This document shows positions 41,329 to 49,398 of a stretch of 59,784 bases of DNA, in pieces. Position 1 is the stretch's first letter; each line of letters opens with the position of its first letter. Both the position numbers and the translations under genes were made by a program. Origin of the DNA: Sporosarcina sp. ACRSL (GTDB lineage Bacteria; Bacillota; Bacilli; Bacillales_A; Planococcaceae); the NCBI RefSeq assembly GCF_022346605.1, contig NZ_JAKRNT010000017.1:1-59784 (forward strand), read 5' to 3'. Below the pieces are notes generated by a model. It was not told the DNA's origin, did no database searches, and saw only the letters and a program-made list of their open reading frames with translations.

Positions 41329-42777
41329 ATGGTCGTGAAATACAAAAACAACTGGATCCCGGAAAAATCAGTCGAAGAGATGTCACAGACCGAATATGAC
41401 GTACTCATTGTAGGATCTGGCCCTGGCGGGGGAGCGACGCTGCAAAGGCTTTGCGAACTTTGGAAATACCAAGGTGCTAAAAAGATTGGGATGCTGGAAA
41501 AAGGAGATAAGCTTTTTCATTCGCACTCATTAAATATTCCTACCCAAAATGTAAATACGGCGCGCGACGAACTGCTTCCAGACAATTCGACTCCCTTAGG
41601 TAAACGCCTACCTCAATTTTCCGGGGCTACAATGGTTTATGCACTTGGGGGAAGGTCCTTGTTCTGGAATGCTGCTACGCCGAGACCCATTCAATCGGAA
41701 CTCGAAAATTGGCCGATCCATCCAATGGAATTGAGTGTGTATTATGGGATGGCGGAAAAGTTGATGAATGTCACTAGAGAATATGCCAAAGGTTCGGATA
41801 TGCAAAAGACGATGTTGAACAGACTCCATGCAGGAGGTGTGGTGGAAGCGGATGATATGCCGCTTGCATTTGACATGACACCTTCACGGCGAGGGGAAGT
41901 CCATTCGAATCCTTGGTTCAGTTCAATCAATGCCCTCGCATCCGCTCGGTTTGACAGGCCTTTTGATCTCGCAGTCAATGCGTATGTCTCCAGGGTTTTG
42001 ATAGAGGGTGGTAGAGTTTCAGGCGTCGAGGTTTTTACTGCAGATAAACGGGCTCACAGAATTCGGGCAAAAAACGTGGTCATCTCTGCGAGTACGTTAG
42101 AAACTCCACGTATTTTGCTGAACTCGGGAATACAGGGACCAGCGATTGGTCGTTATTTAACAGGTCATGTTTCGATAATTGCAGTTGGAACAGTTAGCCG
42201 AAGTCAGTTCGCGGAAAACTTGGGGAATCTAGCTGTCTTGAAATTTGAGACAGAGGAATCTCCTTACCAAATTCAAATTCTTGGGCCGGATCAATATTTC
42301 TCGTACCAGCAATTTGAGGACCGGGAACTGACGGATCAGCTCATGGTTGTGTATGCTTCCTTCGGCAGGGTTGAGCCCCGTGCGGAGAATCGGGTATATA
42401 TCGAACCATCTGCAAAAGATGAATTCGGTGTACCTTTACAACAAGTCCATTATTCGTTGAGCAATAAAGACCGAGAAACAGCTCAGAAAGTTGAGCAAGG
42501 CATTAGGAAATCCGCTGCAGCGATGGGTGTGACGCTCGATGAATCCACATTAGTCCTTCGTCCGCCTGGTGCAGATATGCATGAATCATGCACATGCCGA
42601 ATGGGGGATGACCCTGCGACATCAGCAACAAATCGTCACGGTCAAATACATGGCGTGCAAGGATTGTTCGTAGCGGATAATAGCGTTCTTCCGACTCTAA
42701 CCGCAGCTGGGCCTGTTCTTTCCAACGTTGCACTAGCCATTCGATTGGCAGATCATATTGCCACGCAGTCAAGATGA
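41329..42777 (+). CDS. GMC-family flavin oxidoreductase
   Basis: About 482 residues. The FAD motif YDVLIVGSGPGGGATLQRL lies near residue 21, and the C-terminal GMC signature follows: ESCTCRMGDDPATSATNRHG, then GVQGLFVADNSVLPTLTAAGPVLSNVALAIRLADHI. The family oxidises alcohols, sugars or sterols. No signal peptide is visible. ATG 41329 is preferred to GTG 41320 because AAAGGAG is nine bases before it. The upstream hairpin could control translation. Confidence 0.9.
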   Translation: MVVKYKNNWIPEKSVEEMSQTEYDVLIVGSGPGGGATLQRLCELWKYQGAKKIGMLEKGDKLFHSHSLNIPTQNVNTARDELLPDNSTPLGKRLPQFSGATMVYALGGRSLFWNAATPRPIQSELENWPIHPMELSVYYGMAEKLMNVTREYAKGSDMQKTMLNRLHAGGVVEADDMPLAFDMTPSRRGEVHSNPWFSSINALASARFDRPFDLAVNAYVSRVLIEGGRVSGVEVFTADKRAHRIRAKNVVISASTLETPRILLNSGIQGPAIGRYLTGHVSIIAVGTVSRSQFAENLGNLAVLKFETEESPYQIQILGPDQYFSYQQFEDRELTDQLMVVYASFGRVEPRAENRVYIEPSAKDEFGVPLQQVHYSLSNKDRETAQKVEQGIRKSAAAMGVTLDESTLVLRPPGADMHESCTCRMGDDPATSATNRHGQIHGVQGLFVADNSVLPTLTAAGPVLSNVALAIRLADHIATQSR

Positions 42778-42802
42778 ATGTTCATTGTCACAACCTAACT
42801 TC

Positions 42803-42948
42803 GGTGCCTGTGCAACAAACTATTCAGTTAATACACTACAATTGCATGGAATAAATGGAATGGCCAACCGTATCAACATTCGGTTGGCTTCTTTGTGTAT
42901 TTATATGAGTTTTATTGAATTGTCATAAATGTGTGTTGCACAGGCACC
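42803..42948. repeat. 146-bp palindromic element, complete copy C
   Basis: It starts GGTGCCTGTGCAACAAAC and ends GTGTGTTGCACAGGCACC with core hairpin GGCCAACCGTA and TTCGGTTGGCTTCTTTGTG. It has exactly the same length as copies A and B despite sequence differences. It follows the GMC gene by 25 bases and probably ends its transcript. The rest of the gap to 43048 holds only the upstream region of the ankyrin gene. Confidence 0.88.
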
Positions 42949-43048
42949 TTTGATTTCTGGTGAGATAAATAGTTGTCTTTCGTTTATAATAAGGCAAAAC
43001 ATGAGCTTTTTAACAAAAAAGCGTAAGCATAAGGAGGTGCAGGCAAGT

Positions 43049-43756
43049 ATGGAGCTGAAAGGAATTTTTATAGGTTTGCTTGTAGCTATGCTTGCTGCAT
43101 GCAGTGCATATACAGGAGCTGATGATAGTCCAGCGGTGCAAGTAGAAGAAAAGGAGGAAACTAATTTGGAACAGCAGTTAATTTCTGCAGCTGCAGAAGG
43201 GGACACAGAAACGATTTTAGCATTACTAGAAGATGGAGCAGAGATCGATGCGATAGATAGTGAGGGAAATACAGCAGTTATGGCTGCAACACAAAATAAC
43301 CAGAATGAAACGGTTAAGTTACTTATCGAACAAGGGGCGGACATAAATATCCGGAATAACAATCTGGATAATGTACTTTTATATGCTGGGGCAGAAGGAT
43401 TGCTGGAAATTGTGAAACTTGCTGTTGAAGCTGGAGCGGATACAACAGTAACAAATCGTTTTGGTGGAACAGCTCTTATTCCTGCCGCGGATCGAGGACA
43501 TGTGGACATTGTGGAAGAGTTATTAACTACTTCTGACACGGACGTGAATCACCTAAATAATTTACATTGGACTGCACTATTGGAAGCGGTCATTTTAGGA
43601 GATGGCGGCGAAAATTATCAAAAAATCGTACAACTATTAGTAGATCATGGTGCCGATGTCAAGATCAGTGATAGAGATGGGGTTACCCCTTTGGAACATG
43701 CTGAAAGGCGTGGGTTTACAGAAATTGAACGTATTTTGAAAGAAGCGGGTGCTTAA
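43049..43756 (+). CDS. Ankyrin-repeat lipoprotein
   Basis: About 235 residues. ATG 43049 follows AAGGAGGTG by nine bases. A lipoprotein signal ends MLAACS with C18. After an acidic spacer come about five ankyrin repeats: EQQLISAAAEGDTETILALLEDGAEID, NTAVMAATQNNQNETVKLLIEQGADI, then a diverged one, GGTALIPAADRGHVDIVEELL, HWTALLEAVILGD and GVTPLEHAERRGFTEIERIL. It would sit on the outer face of the membrane as a binding scaffold. Extracytoplasmic ankyrin lipoproteins are known in Bacillota but mostly unassigned. Confidence 0.88.
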   Translation: MELKGIFIGLLVAMLAACSAYTGADDSPAVQVEEKEETNLEQQLISAAAEGDTETILALLEDGAEIDAIDSEGNTAVMAATQNNQNETVKLLIEQGADINIRNNNLDNVLLYAGAEGLLEIVKLAVEAGADTTVTNRFGGTALIPAADRGHVDIVEELLTTSDTDVNHLNNLHWTALLEAVILGDGGENYQKIVQLLVDHGADVKISDRDGVTPLEHAERRGFTEIERILKEAGA

Positions 43757-43774
43757 TTGTCTTAGTAAGGCTAA

Positions 43775-43805
43775 AGGGCATCCTCACACAGTGATGCCCT
43801 TTTTG
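43775..43805 (+). terminator. Ankyrin gene terminator
   Basis: AGGGCATC (43775-43782) pairs with GATGCCCT (43793-43800), followed by TTTTT. Confidence 0.88.
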
Positions 43806-43920
43806 ACGTCTGTGAAATTGGAACCGAATCTACCAAATAACAAAGGACATTATTGCATTCTGTCGAATATGTCATTATGGTCAACAGCAGAAACTAGAAT
43901 ACATGAATGGAGGAAATAGA

Positions 43921-44553
43921 ATGAGTATGAATATAGAAGATACGCGTCGGTTGGCAATAAGAATACCGGAGCTGCGAAAAAAGGAATTGACGTCAAAACT
44001 GACATACGCGGAACAGCAGGAGCTGGATAAGAAGCTTGCAATGAATGCGGAAAACTATCCGAATCAAACGGAGCAGCAATACGCTGAAAACGTCAGATTG
44101 ACGGCGATCAAAAATATGACAATCAAAGACGTCACGCGGAAAGCATCGTTCTTTCAAAAGCTGATGAAGCAGGAAAACAGTAAGGAATACAGGATCCACA
44201 TCCTAGACGAGGAAGAGGACATCGCATACTACAACTTCCATTTCACATTCGGCCTTGAAATCCGGCAACTGATGGAAGACGTAGGACTTGGGCTCGATTG
44301 GCCGAAAATGTTGCCTGTCGATGACGCTATGAACTATACGGACCCGCTTGAAGAGGATGATAAGGAATGGTTCGAATCTTTCCCTGACCCTGCTTGGTGC
44401 TTATCCAAACTGGAAGAGGCCCAAGATCTTGAAGAAAAAGCCGCTGCGCATGGCGACGAGATGGTACAAGCAATCCAGTGGCTGAAGCATCATTGGGGAG
44501 AAGGATTTCAAATTTATGCGGACATTGACCCCATGGACGATGATGAGTATTAA
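43921..44553 (+). CDS. Conserved acidic cytosolic protein of unknown function
   Basis: The 210 residues are rich in Glu and Asp, without membrane segments. Notable stretches are EDTRRLAIRIPELRKKELTS, MTIKDVTRKASFFQKLMKQ, EEDIAYYNFHFTFGLEIRQL and FESFPDPAWCLSKLEEA. No family was recognised. ATG 43921 follows GGAGGAAATAG. It is 26-45 bases upstream of the AraC-type regulator and is probably in the same transcript. Confidence 0.7.
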   Translation: MSMNIEDTRRLAIRIPELRKKELTSKLTYAEQQELDKKLAMNAENYPNQTEQQYAENVRLTAIKNMTIKDVTRKASFFQKLMKQENSKEYRIHILDEEEDIAYYNFHFTFGLEIRQLMEDVGLGLDWPKMLPVDDAMNYTDPLEEDDKEWFESFPDPAWCLSKLEEAQDLEEKAAAHGDEMVQAIQWLKHHWGEGFQIYADIDPMDDDEY

Positions 44554-44597
44554 TGAAGAGGTAAAGGCAGGCGTTTTCGATTCAACAGTTACATTTA

Positions 44598-45497
44598 TTG
44601 CAAAAGGTCATCGATACGATCGAAGACCGTATAAAGGAAGAAATCAAACCTGAGAATTTGGCGAAAATGACCGGGTACTCTCCTTTCCATTTTTATCGGA
44701 TCTTTCATCAACATATCGGCTATACCGTTATGGATTATGTCGTGAAAAGGAAACTGCAACACGCGTTATTCGAGCTGGTGAATGGCAAAAAAGTAATTGA
44801 TATCGCACTTGACTACGGATTTGAAACCCATTCCGGCTTTACGAAAGCGTTTAAACGAGTGTTCGGAAGTCCACCGAGCTTATATCGGCTGCATTGTCCG
44901 ACGTCATTACCGCCAAAGTTGGATTTACTGAACTTGCATGAAAAAGAAGTTGGCGGTATCGTCATGCAACCAAAAATTGTTCGGAAAGAAGGCTTTACGA
45001 TTGCCGGAAAAACCTATGAAAGCAAGGTAGACAACGTATTTTACACAAGGGATGCACCAGCTTTCTGGGATCAGCGTATTGCACCGGAAGAGGCAATCGA
45101 AACGATGTTGTATGCCCAACTATCCCCGAAAAAACACGGAGAATATTGCGTCAATCTGAATGATCGAGAAATGAATGATACGTTCACATATTTATTTGCA
45201 GTCGATTGTGATCATGAAAATGCCCAACTCCCAGAAGGGCTGACGAAGCTGCATATGAAACCGGCAACGTATGCGGTATTCAAAACTCCGCCAGTCGATG
45301 TGGAGCAGTTTGTTACCGCGATTAAAGGAACGTGGAAATTCATAGTAGAGGATTGGCTGCCTCAATCCTCCTACGAAGTCGATGAGCAAGGGTATGATTT
45401 CGAGTATTACGATGAACTTTGCCATCACTGGCTGTACGAGAAAATCACGATGGAAATTTACGTGCCGATCAAAGAGAAGGTTGGAAATAGATCATAG
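44598..45497 (+). CDS. AraC-type regulator with GyrI-like effector domain
   Basis: About 299 residues. Two HTHs at the N-terminus (IKPENLAKMTGYSPFHFYRIFHQHIG and VIDIALDYGFETHSGFTKAFKRVFGSPPSLYR) are followed by a C-terminal effector-binding domain of the AraC_E_bind/Rob type (IVRKEGFTIAGKTYE, ending YEKITMEIYVPI). Such proteins sense drugs or lipophilic molecules. The start is unclear: TTG 44598 lacks a ribosome site, and the frame is open to 44565, where AAAGG lies before an ATT at 44580. Confidence 0.88.
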   Translation: MQKVIDTIEDRIKEEIKPENLAKMTGYSPFHFYRIFHQHIGYTVMDYVVKRKLQHALFELVNGKKVIDIALDYGFETHSGFTKAFKRVFGSPPSLYRLHCPTSLPPKLDLLNLHEKEVGGIVMQPKIVRKEGFTIAGKTYESKVDNVFYTRDAPAFWDQRIAPEEAIETMLYAQLSPKKHGEYCVNLNDREMNDTFTYLFAVDCDHENAQLPEGLTKLHMKPATYAVFKTPPVDVEQFVTAIKGTWKFIVEDWLPQSSYEVDEQGYDFEYYDELCHHWLYEKITMEIYVPIKEKVGNRS

Positions 45498-45526
45498 GCC
45501 AAACAACAATAGAGGCGGCAACTAAA

Positions 45527-45547
45527 AAACGCTCATAATGAGCGTTT
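45527..45547. repeat. Direct repeat left of the IS element, a terminator palindrome
   Basis: AAACGCTCATAATGAGCGTTT is itself an inverted repeat and an intrinsic terminator stem. The same 21 bases are repeated at 47256-47276 on the other side of the IS. Confidence 0.92.
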
Positions 45548-45627
45548 CAGACTGTAGACAAACACCAGGAATTTTTGGTGTTTGCCTACAGTCTTTTTTC
45601 TTTTAAAATAGAAGTAACACTAGAAAA

Positions 45628-45765
45628 GTTGATTTCCGCTGCGGTCGGACGCTTTCCGCGGGCACGGCTTCAGCCGCTTCCCTCGCTGCGCTCAGTCCAG
45701 GGTCTTCAGCTCGTGCTGTTCCCGCAGGAGTCGCCGACCTCCGCTTCAATCAACGGTGTCTCTTT
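45628..45765. repeat. G+C-rich palindromic element inside the IS leader
   Basis: GTTGATTTCCGC and CGGTCGG at the left pair with CCGACC and CCGCTTCAATCAAC at the right, enclosing GCGGGCACGGCTTCAGCCGC and GTCTTCAGCTCGTGCTG. It lies between the left IS end and the transposase start. I recall very similar G+C-rich blocks scattered in Bacillus genomes, often with IS elements; this is memory, not a search. It may be an RNA structure that controls transposase expression. Confidence 0.6.
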
Positions 45766-45787
45766 TAAAATTAATGAGGTGATGGAT

Positions 45788-47146
45788 ATGATGACGAAGA
45801 ATCAAATCAATGAACGCGAACAGTTGGAAATACTAACTATTGAACAGTTAGTTCCACAAGACCATCTTGTTCGTAAGTTAGATGCGGCAATTGATTTTTC
45901 CTTTATCTATCCTTTGATTGAAAACCTTTATTCGACAATAGGGAGACCTAGTATCGACCCAGTGGTACTTATCAAGATGACTTTTATCCAATATACCTTC
46001 GGCATACGATCCATGCGCCAAACCATCAAAGAGATTGAAACGAACATGGCATACCGCTGGTTTCTCGGATTTGGTTTCCACACCGAGGTTCCCCATTTCT
46101 CAACTTTCGGGAAAAACTATGTCCGTCGTTTTGCAGACACAGACCTGTTCGAGCAGATCTTCTACAGAGTGTTGAAGGAGGTCGCAGATCGCGGGCTCCT
46201 AAGCCCCGATCATGTCTTTATTGATTCGACCCATGTGAAAGCGAGTGCGAATAAAAGAAAGTTTGAGAAGAAGGTTGTTCGTAAAGAGACGCGGGCTTAT
46301 GAAAAGAGGCTCCAGGAGGAGCTCAACCTCGACCGGGAAAAGCATGGGAAGAAACCATTTCCACCCGAAAAGTTTGAGAAGGAAGAGTACAAGGAAATTA
46401 AAGAATCGACAACAGACCCTGAGAGTGGTTACTACGTAAAAGATGAACGGACAAAGCAGTTTGCCTATTCTTTTCACGCAGCTACGGACGAGAAGGGTTT
46501 TGTACTTGCAAACATTGTCACTCCAGGAAATGTTCACGACAACCATATGCTTGAACCACTAGTCCGGAAGGTGATTGATCAGGTGGGACGCCCAGTCGTC
46601 GTTGCCGCTGATGCAGCCTACAAGACACCAGCTATTGCGAATTTCCTTTTAGAGAATCATGTTCTTCCTGCACTTCCGTACAAACGACCAATGACAAAAG
46701 AAGGCTTCTTTAAAAAACATGAGTATGTCTATGATGAGCATTATGACTGCTATCTCTGTCCTGAAGGACAGGTTCTTACATACCGAACAACCACAAAAGA
46801 AGGTTATCGCCAGTATGCCTCGACTCCTTCGATTTGTGCAACTTGTCCAGTGATTGACCAATGCACGCAGAGTAAGAATCAACAAAAGATGATTCAACGT
46901 CATATCTGGCAAGACTACTTGGATGTAGCTGAAGACTTGCGCCATAACTATGAAATTAAAGAAGTATATGGGAAGCGGAAAGAGACGATTGAGCGTGTCT
47001 TTGCCGATGCCAAAGAAAAGCATGGTATGCGATGGACAACCCTAAAGGGTCTTAAAAAATTGTCCATGCAGGCGATGCTAACTTTTGCTGCCTTGAATCT
47101 CAAGAAACTTGCCACTTGGCCGTGGAAGTGGCCAGCTACGGCATGA
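45788..47146 (+). CDS. IS1182-family DDE transposase
   Basis: About 452 residues. The N-terminal DUF772-like domain (EQLVPQDHLVRKLDAAIDFSF; SIDPVVLIKMTFIQYTFGI) is followed by a DDE nuclease with Asp in VFIDSTHVKASAN, Asp in VVAADAAYKTP and Glu in KETIERVFADAKEKHG, and a CPxC-like zinc region (CATCPVIDQC). ATG 45788 follows GAGGTG by six bases; the frame stays open upstream but only through the G+C-rich palindromic element. All catalytic residues are present, so it is probably active. Confidence 0.93.
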   Translation: MMTKNQINEREQLEILTIEQLVPQDHLVRKLDAAIDFSFIYPLIENLYSTIGRPSIDPVVLIKMTFIQYTFGIRSMRQTIKEIETNMAYRWFLGFGFHTEVPHFSTFGKNYVRRFADTDLFEQIFYRVLKEVADRGLLSPDHVFIDSTHVKASANKRKFEKKVVRKETRAYEKRLQEELNLDREKHGKKPFPPEKFEKEEYKEIKESTTDPESGYYVKDERTKQFAYSFHAATDEKGFVLANIVTPGNVHDNHMLEPLVRKVIDQVGRPVVVAADAAYKTPAIANFLLENHVLPALPYKRPMTKEGFFKKHEYVYDEHYDCYLCPEGQVLTYRTTTKEGYRQYASTPSICATCPVIDQCTQSKNQQKMIQRHIWQDYLDVAEDLRHNYEIKEVYGKRKETIERVFADAKEKHGMRWTTLKGLKKLSMQAMLTFAALNLKKLATWPWKWPATA

Positions 47147-47255
47147 TAGTAGCTATTATATGAGTGAGGATGGCCTATTTCCGTTAAAATAACTTCGATA
47201 ATTGACAAAAGGGTTGGAAATCAATTCGATTTCCAACCCTTTTGTCTACACTCTG

Positions 47256-47280
47256 AAACGCTCATAATGAGCGTTTTTTC
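47256..47280. terminator. Right copy of the duplicated terminator
   Basis: AAACGCTCATAATGAGCGTTT plus TTTCG. Before insertion the site read as a bidirectional terminator with six A and six T between the convergent AraC and anti-sigma genes. Confidence 0.85.
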
Positions 47281-47290
47281 GTGTTACATT

Positions 47291-48031
47291 TTATTTAAGC
47301 ATTAATGAAATAGAATTCGCTTCTTGCGTTACTAAAATATCTTGCTCTTCAGAGCTTCCATCTGCATATGTTACAGTTACTTTGATGTTCACATCGTCGT
47401 CGATTACATTATTACCATCGTGAGGAATGGCAAGGGTATATTTATATTTATCCTGCTCATGATAGGCAACTGTGTACGTTCTCCCGATATTTCTCATCCC
47501 CTCATATACATCTGAACCCGGCTCACTCAGAATGAAACTGATCTTTTCCGATCGTAACCATTCAGTACTTGGATGCTTTTTCGATGTAAATGTAACATCT
47601 TCTACGAACTTGCCGTGGCTCATTGTATACGTAATTGACTCGATCTGTTCTCCAGTTATTTTGAGCATAACATCTGTGAAGATGTATCCACCTCCATCAC
47701 CGCCCACACCCATAATACCCATTCTATCTTTAGTTGCTAATTCAATAGCAGCTTGTTCTGATGTAATGGCTGTATTCAGCTCTTTCCCATCTTCACTCAA
47801 TGCATAAGCGGTAATTGCAAAATTGGCAACTTGGAGCTCTCCATTCTTATTAAAATACGGAATGCCCATCATAATCGCCAATAGGATTGCAAATGCACTT
47901 ACTACCGGAATCCACCTTTTAAAATTCACGTGAACTGATTTTCTCTTTCCAATATTCTCTTTCACACGCTCTTCCATAGCTTTTGACATCTCAATAGAAG
48001 TAACAGCATCTTTGATCTTCTCAAAATCCAT
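47291..48031 (-). CDS. Membrane-anchored anti-sigma factor
   Basis: About 246 residues. The cytosolic N-terminus (DFEKIKDAVTSIEMSKAMEERVKENIGKR) is followed by one membrane segment (WIPVVSAFAILLAIMMGIPYF) and an external domain of about 180 residues containing GVGGDGGGYIFTDVMLKITGE. It overlaps the ECF sigma gene and is its likely partner. ATG 48031 is preferred because GGGAG is seven bases upstream; ATG 48037 is too close. No classical zinc HxxxCxxC motif is seen, so it may use another anti-sigma fold. Confidence 0.85.
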   Translation of the reverse strand: MDFEKIKDAVTSIEMSKAMEERVKENIGKRKSVHVNFKRWIPVVSAFAILLAIMMGIPYFNKNGELQVANFAITAYALSEDGKELNTAITSEQAAIELATKDRMGIMGVGGDGGGYIFTDVMLKITGEQIESITYTMSHGKFVEDVTFTSKKHPSTEWLRSEKISFILSEPGSDVYEGMRNIGRTYTVAYHEQDKYKYTLAIPHDGNNVIDDDVNIKVTVTYADGSSEEQDILVTQEANSISLMLK

Positions 48032-48518
48032 ATTCATTCTCCCTTCGATATTTTTCGCGAAGAATCTCTCTTCCCCGTTGTAATCGCTTTTTTACTGCTG
48101 ATGTAGTAATGGTAAGGATTTTTGCAATTTCATCTACTTTATAGCCCTCTACATAGTAAAGTAACAAGACAATCTTATGTTTAGTTGGTAATCTCATAAG
48201 ATGGTCCAGCAAACCATAGTTTTCATCATTGATAGAATATAGTTGCAAATCACTGATATCCATATGTTTTCGAATGATATTGTATCTTCTCTTATTCTTG
48301 CTGCGATTGGTGGCAACTGTAATCAACCATGCTTTTTCGTGTTCTGCATCGTTGAAAATTGGCGCTTTAGTGAGATACGTAATAAAAGTGTCTTGAACGA
48401 CATCCTCTGCATCTTTTTCATTGCATAGAATGACAAGACAGATTCGAAATAGCATATTGCCATATGTATCAACAATTCGTTCTATATCTAGATCAGTCGA
48501 CCAAACCGATTGTTGCAC
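48021..48518 (-). CDS. ECF RNA polymerase sigma factor
   Basis: About 165 residues with region 2 (DTYGNMLFRICLVILCNEKDAEDVVQDTFITYLTK, plus AWLITVATNRSKNKRR) and region 4 (LLDHLMRLPTKHKIVLLLYYVEGYKVDEIAKILTITTSAVKKRLQRGRE). GTG 48518 follows AAAGGGG by eight bases; the longer frame has no ribosome site. It is typical of Bacillus SigV/SigM-like stress sigma factors paired with a membrane anti-sigma. The inducing signal is unknown. Confidence 0.9.
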   Translation of the reverse strand: MQQSVWSTDLDIERIVDTYGNMLFRICLVILCNEKDAEDVVQDTFITYLTKAPIFNDAEHEKAWLITVATNRSKNKRRYNIIRKHMDISDLQLYSINDENYGLLDHLMRLPTKHKIVLLLYYVEGYKVDEIAKILTITTSAVKKRLQRGREILREKYRRENEYGF

Positions 48519-48611
48519 CCCATCAACCCCTTTCACTTCTAACACACATGATGGTGCCATTTGGTGACTTTTTGTTAGCACATCAATTGATATAATAATT
48601 TTGATATGTAA

Positions 48612-48646
48612 AAGCGCTTAGTTCATCAAAAAACTAAGCACTTTTT
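48612..48646. terminator. Terminator between acetyltransferase and sigma genes
   Basis: AAGCGCTTAGTT (48612-48623) pairs with AACTAAGCACTT (48632-48643). It has T-runs on both strands and would end the minus-strand acetyltransferase transcript before the sigma operon. Confidence 0.8.
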
Positions 48647-48706
48647 ACTGTTTCGGTATTCAACTATTCAACAAAATCGCTCGTTAGTTGAGGAACTCAA
48701 AAATAC

Positions 48707-49126
48707 TTATGTTGATTTAAAGTAAATGATCTCTGGATCTCCTTCGTCTAAGTTTTCAACAAATCCACTTTGTATAAATCCATTTTTATTAAATACTTCC
48801 TGCATTCTTTTATTTGATTGATTGGTTGAAGAGAATATTTTCTTAGTAGGCGATATGCTTATAAAATACTCCAGAAGGGATGTTGCATATCCTTTTCGTC
48901 TTTCAGTCGGTTTAACTATTATCAGGGATATAAAGCTACAATCAAAAAAATGAAGATCAAAAATTAAAAATCCTACCAATGAGAACTCGTTTCTAATGGC
49001 TATACATCTTTCTTCCTCAATAGCTTTTTTTATGTATTTTCGTCTGCTATCACTGCCTATTACTTCTCTATCAATATTCACTATTTCATCTAAATCGTTT
49101 AATTGAGATTTAACCAAAGATCCCAT
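48707..49126 (-). CDS. GNAT acetyltransferase
   Basis: The 139 residues include the CoA loop VKPTERRKGYATSLLEYFI and the C-terminal SNKRMQEVFNKNGFIQSGFVEN. It is a small single-domain acetyltransferase of unknown substrate. ATG 49126 follows AAGGAGAAC. Codon use is strongly AT-rich, like the genes around 33 kb. Confidence 0.87.
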   Translation of the reverse strand: MGSLVKSQLNDLDEIVNIDREVIGSDSRRKYIKKAIEEERCIAIRNEFSLVGFLIFDLHFFDCSFISLIIVKPTERRKGYATSLLEYFISISPTKKIFSSTNQSNKRMQEVFNKNGFIQSGFVENLDEGDPEIIYFKST

Positions 49127-49340
49127 AATAAAGTTCTCCTTATTGAATTTTTATTTGTTAAAACATTTCCTGGTTCGACTAAACTGCCTGTTAGTTTAAG
49201 TGGCAACCTTCACAATCTTTAAATTTATTGTACCTTGCAGTCCGAATTCTTTCAAAATTAGTTCTATAACTACCAACCTAACTAATTGAATAGATGTACT
49301 AATTAATGTGTTAAATTCATTGAAGTGTTTATGTAGCCAC

Positions 49341-49381
49341 AAAAAAGGAGACTCCAATTCATATATAAATTGTGCCTCCCA
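49341..49381 (-). terminator. MFS gene terminator
   Basis: On the minus strand GGGAGGCACAATT and AATTGGAGTCTCC form the stem, followed by TTTTTTG. Bases 49127-49340 otherwise contain only an AACTGCCTGTTAGTTTAAG-type repeat segment near 49180; I see no gene there. Confidence 0.7.
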
Positions 49382-49398
49382 ATAAAAATATCCGTTGA

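Larger units (their letters stand above)
45548..47255 (+). mobile_element. IS1182-family insertion sequence, apparently intact
   Basis: The element spans 1708 bp. The left end CAGACTGTAGACAAA and the inverted right end CAGAGTGTAGACAAA agree at 14 of 15 positions. It is flanked by a 21-bp direct repeat. One full transposase gene lies inside. The left end also forms a long hairpin (GACTGTAG and CAAACACC with GGTGTTTG and CTACAGTC, about 45550-45594) followed by TTTTTTC, which may block read-through into the transposase. A matching GGGTTGGAAATC/GATTTCCAACCC hairpin sits near the right end. Confidence 0.93.

Noticed and set aside
45575..45787. Extended N-terminus for the IS transposase
   Set aside because: The extension is encoded by the terminal hairpin and the G+C-rich palindromic block; a good ribosome site precedes ATG 45788.
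48519..48600. ECF-type autoregulatory promoter for the sigma/anti-sigma pair
   Set aside because: No convincing AAC-type -35 with a CGTC or CGTA-type -10 at proper spacing could be read.
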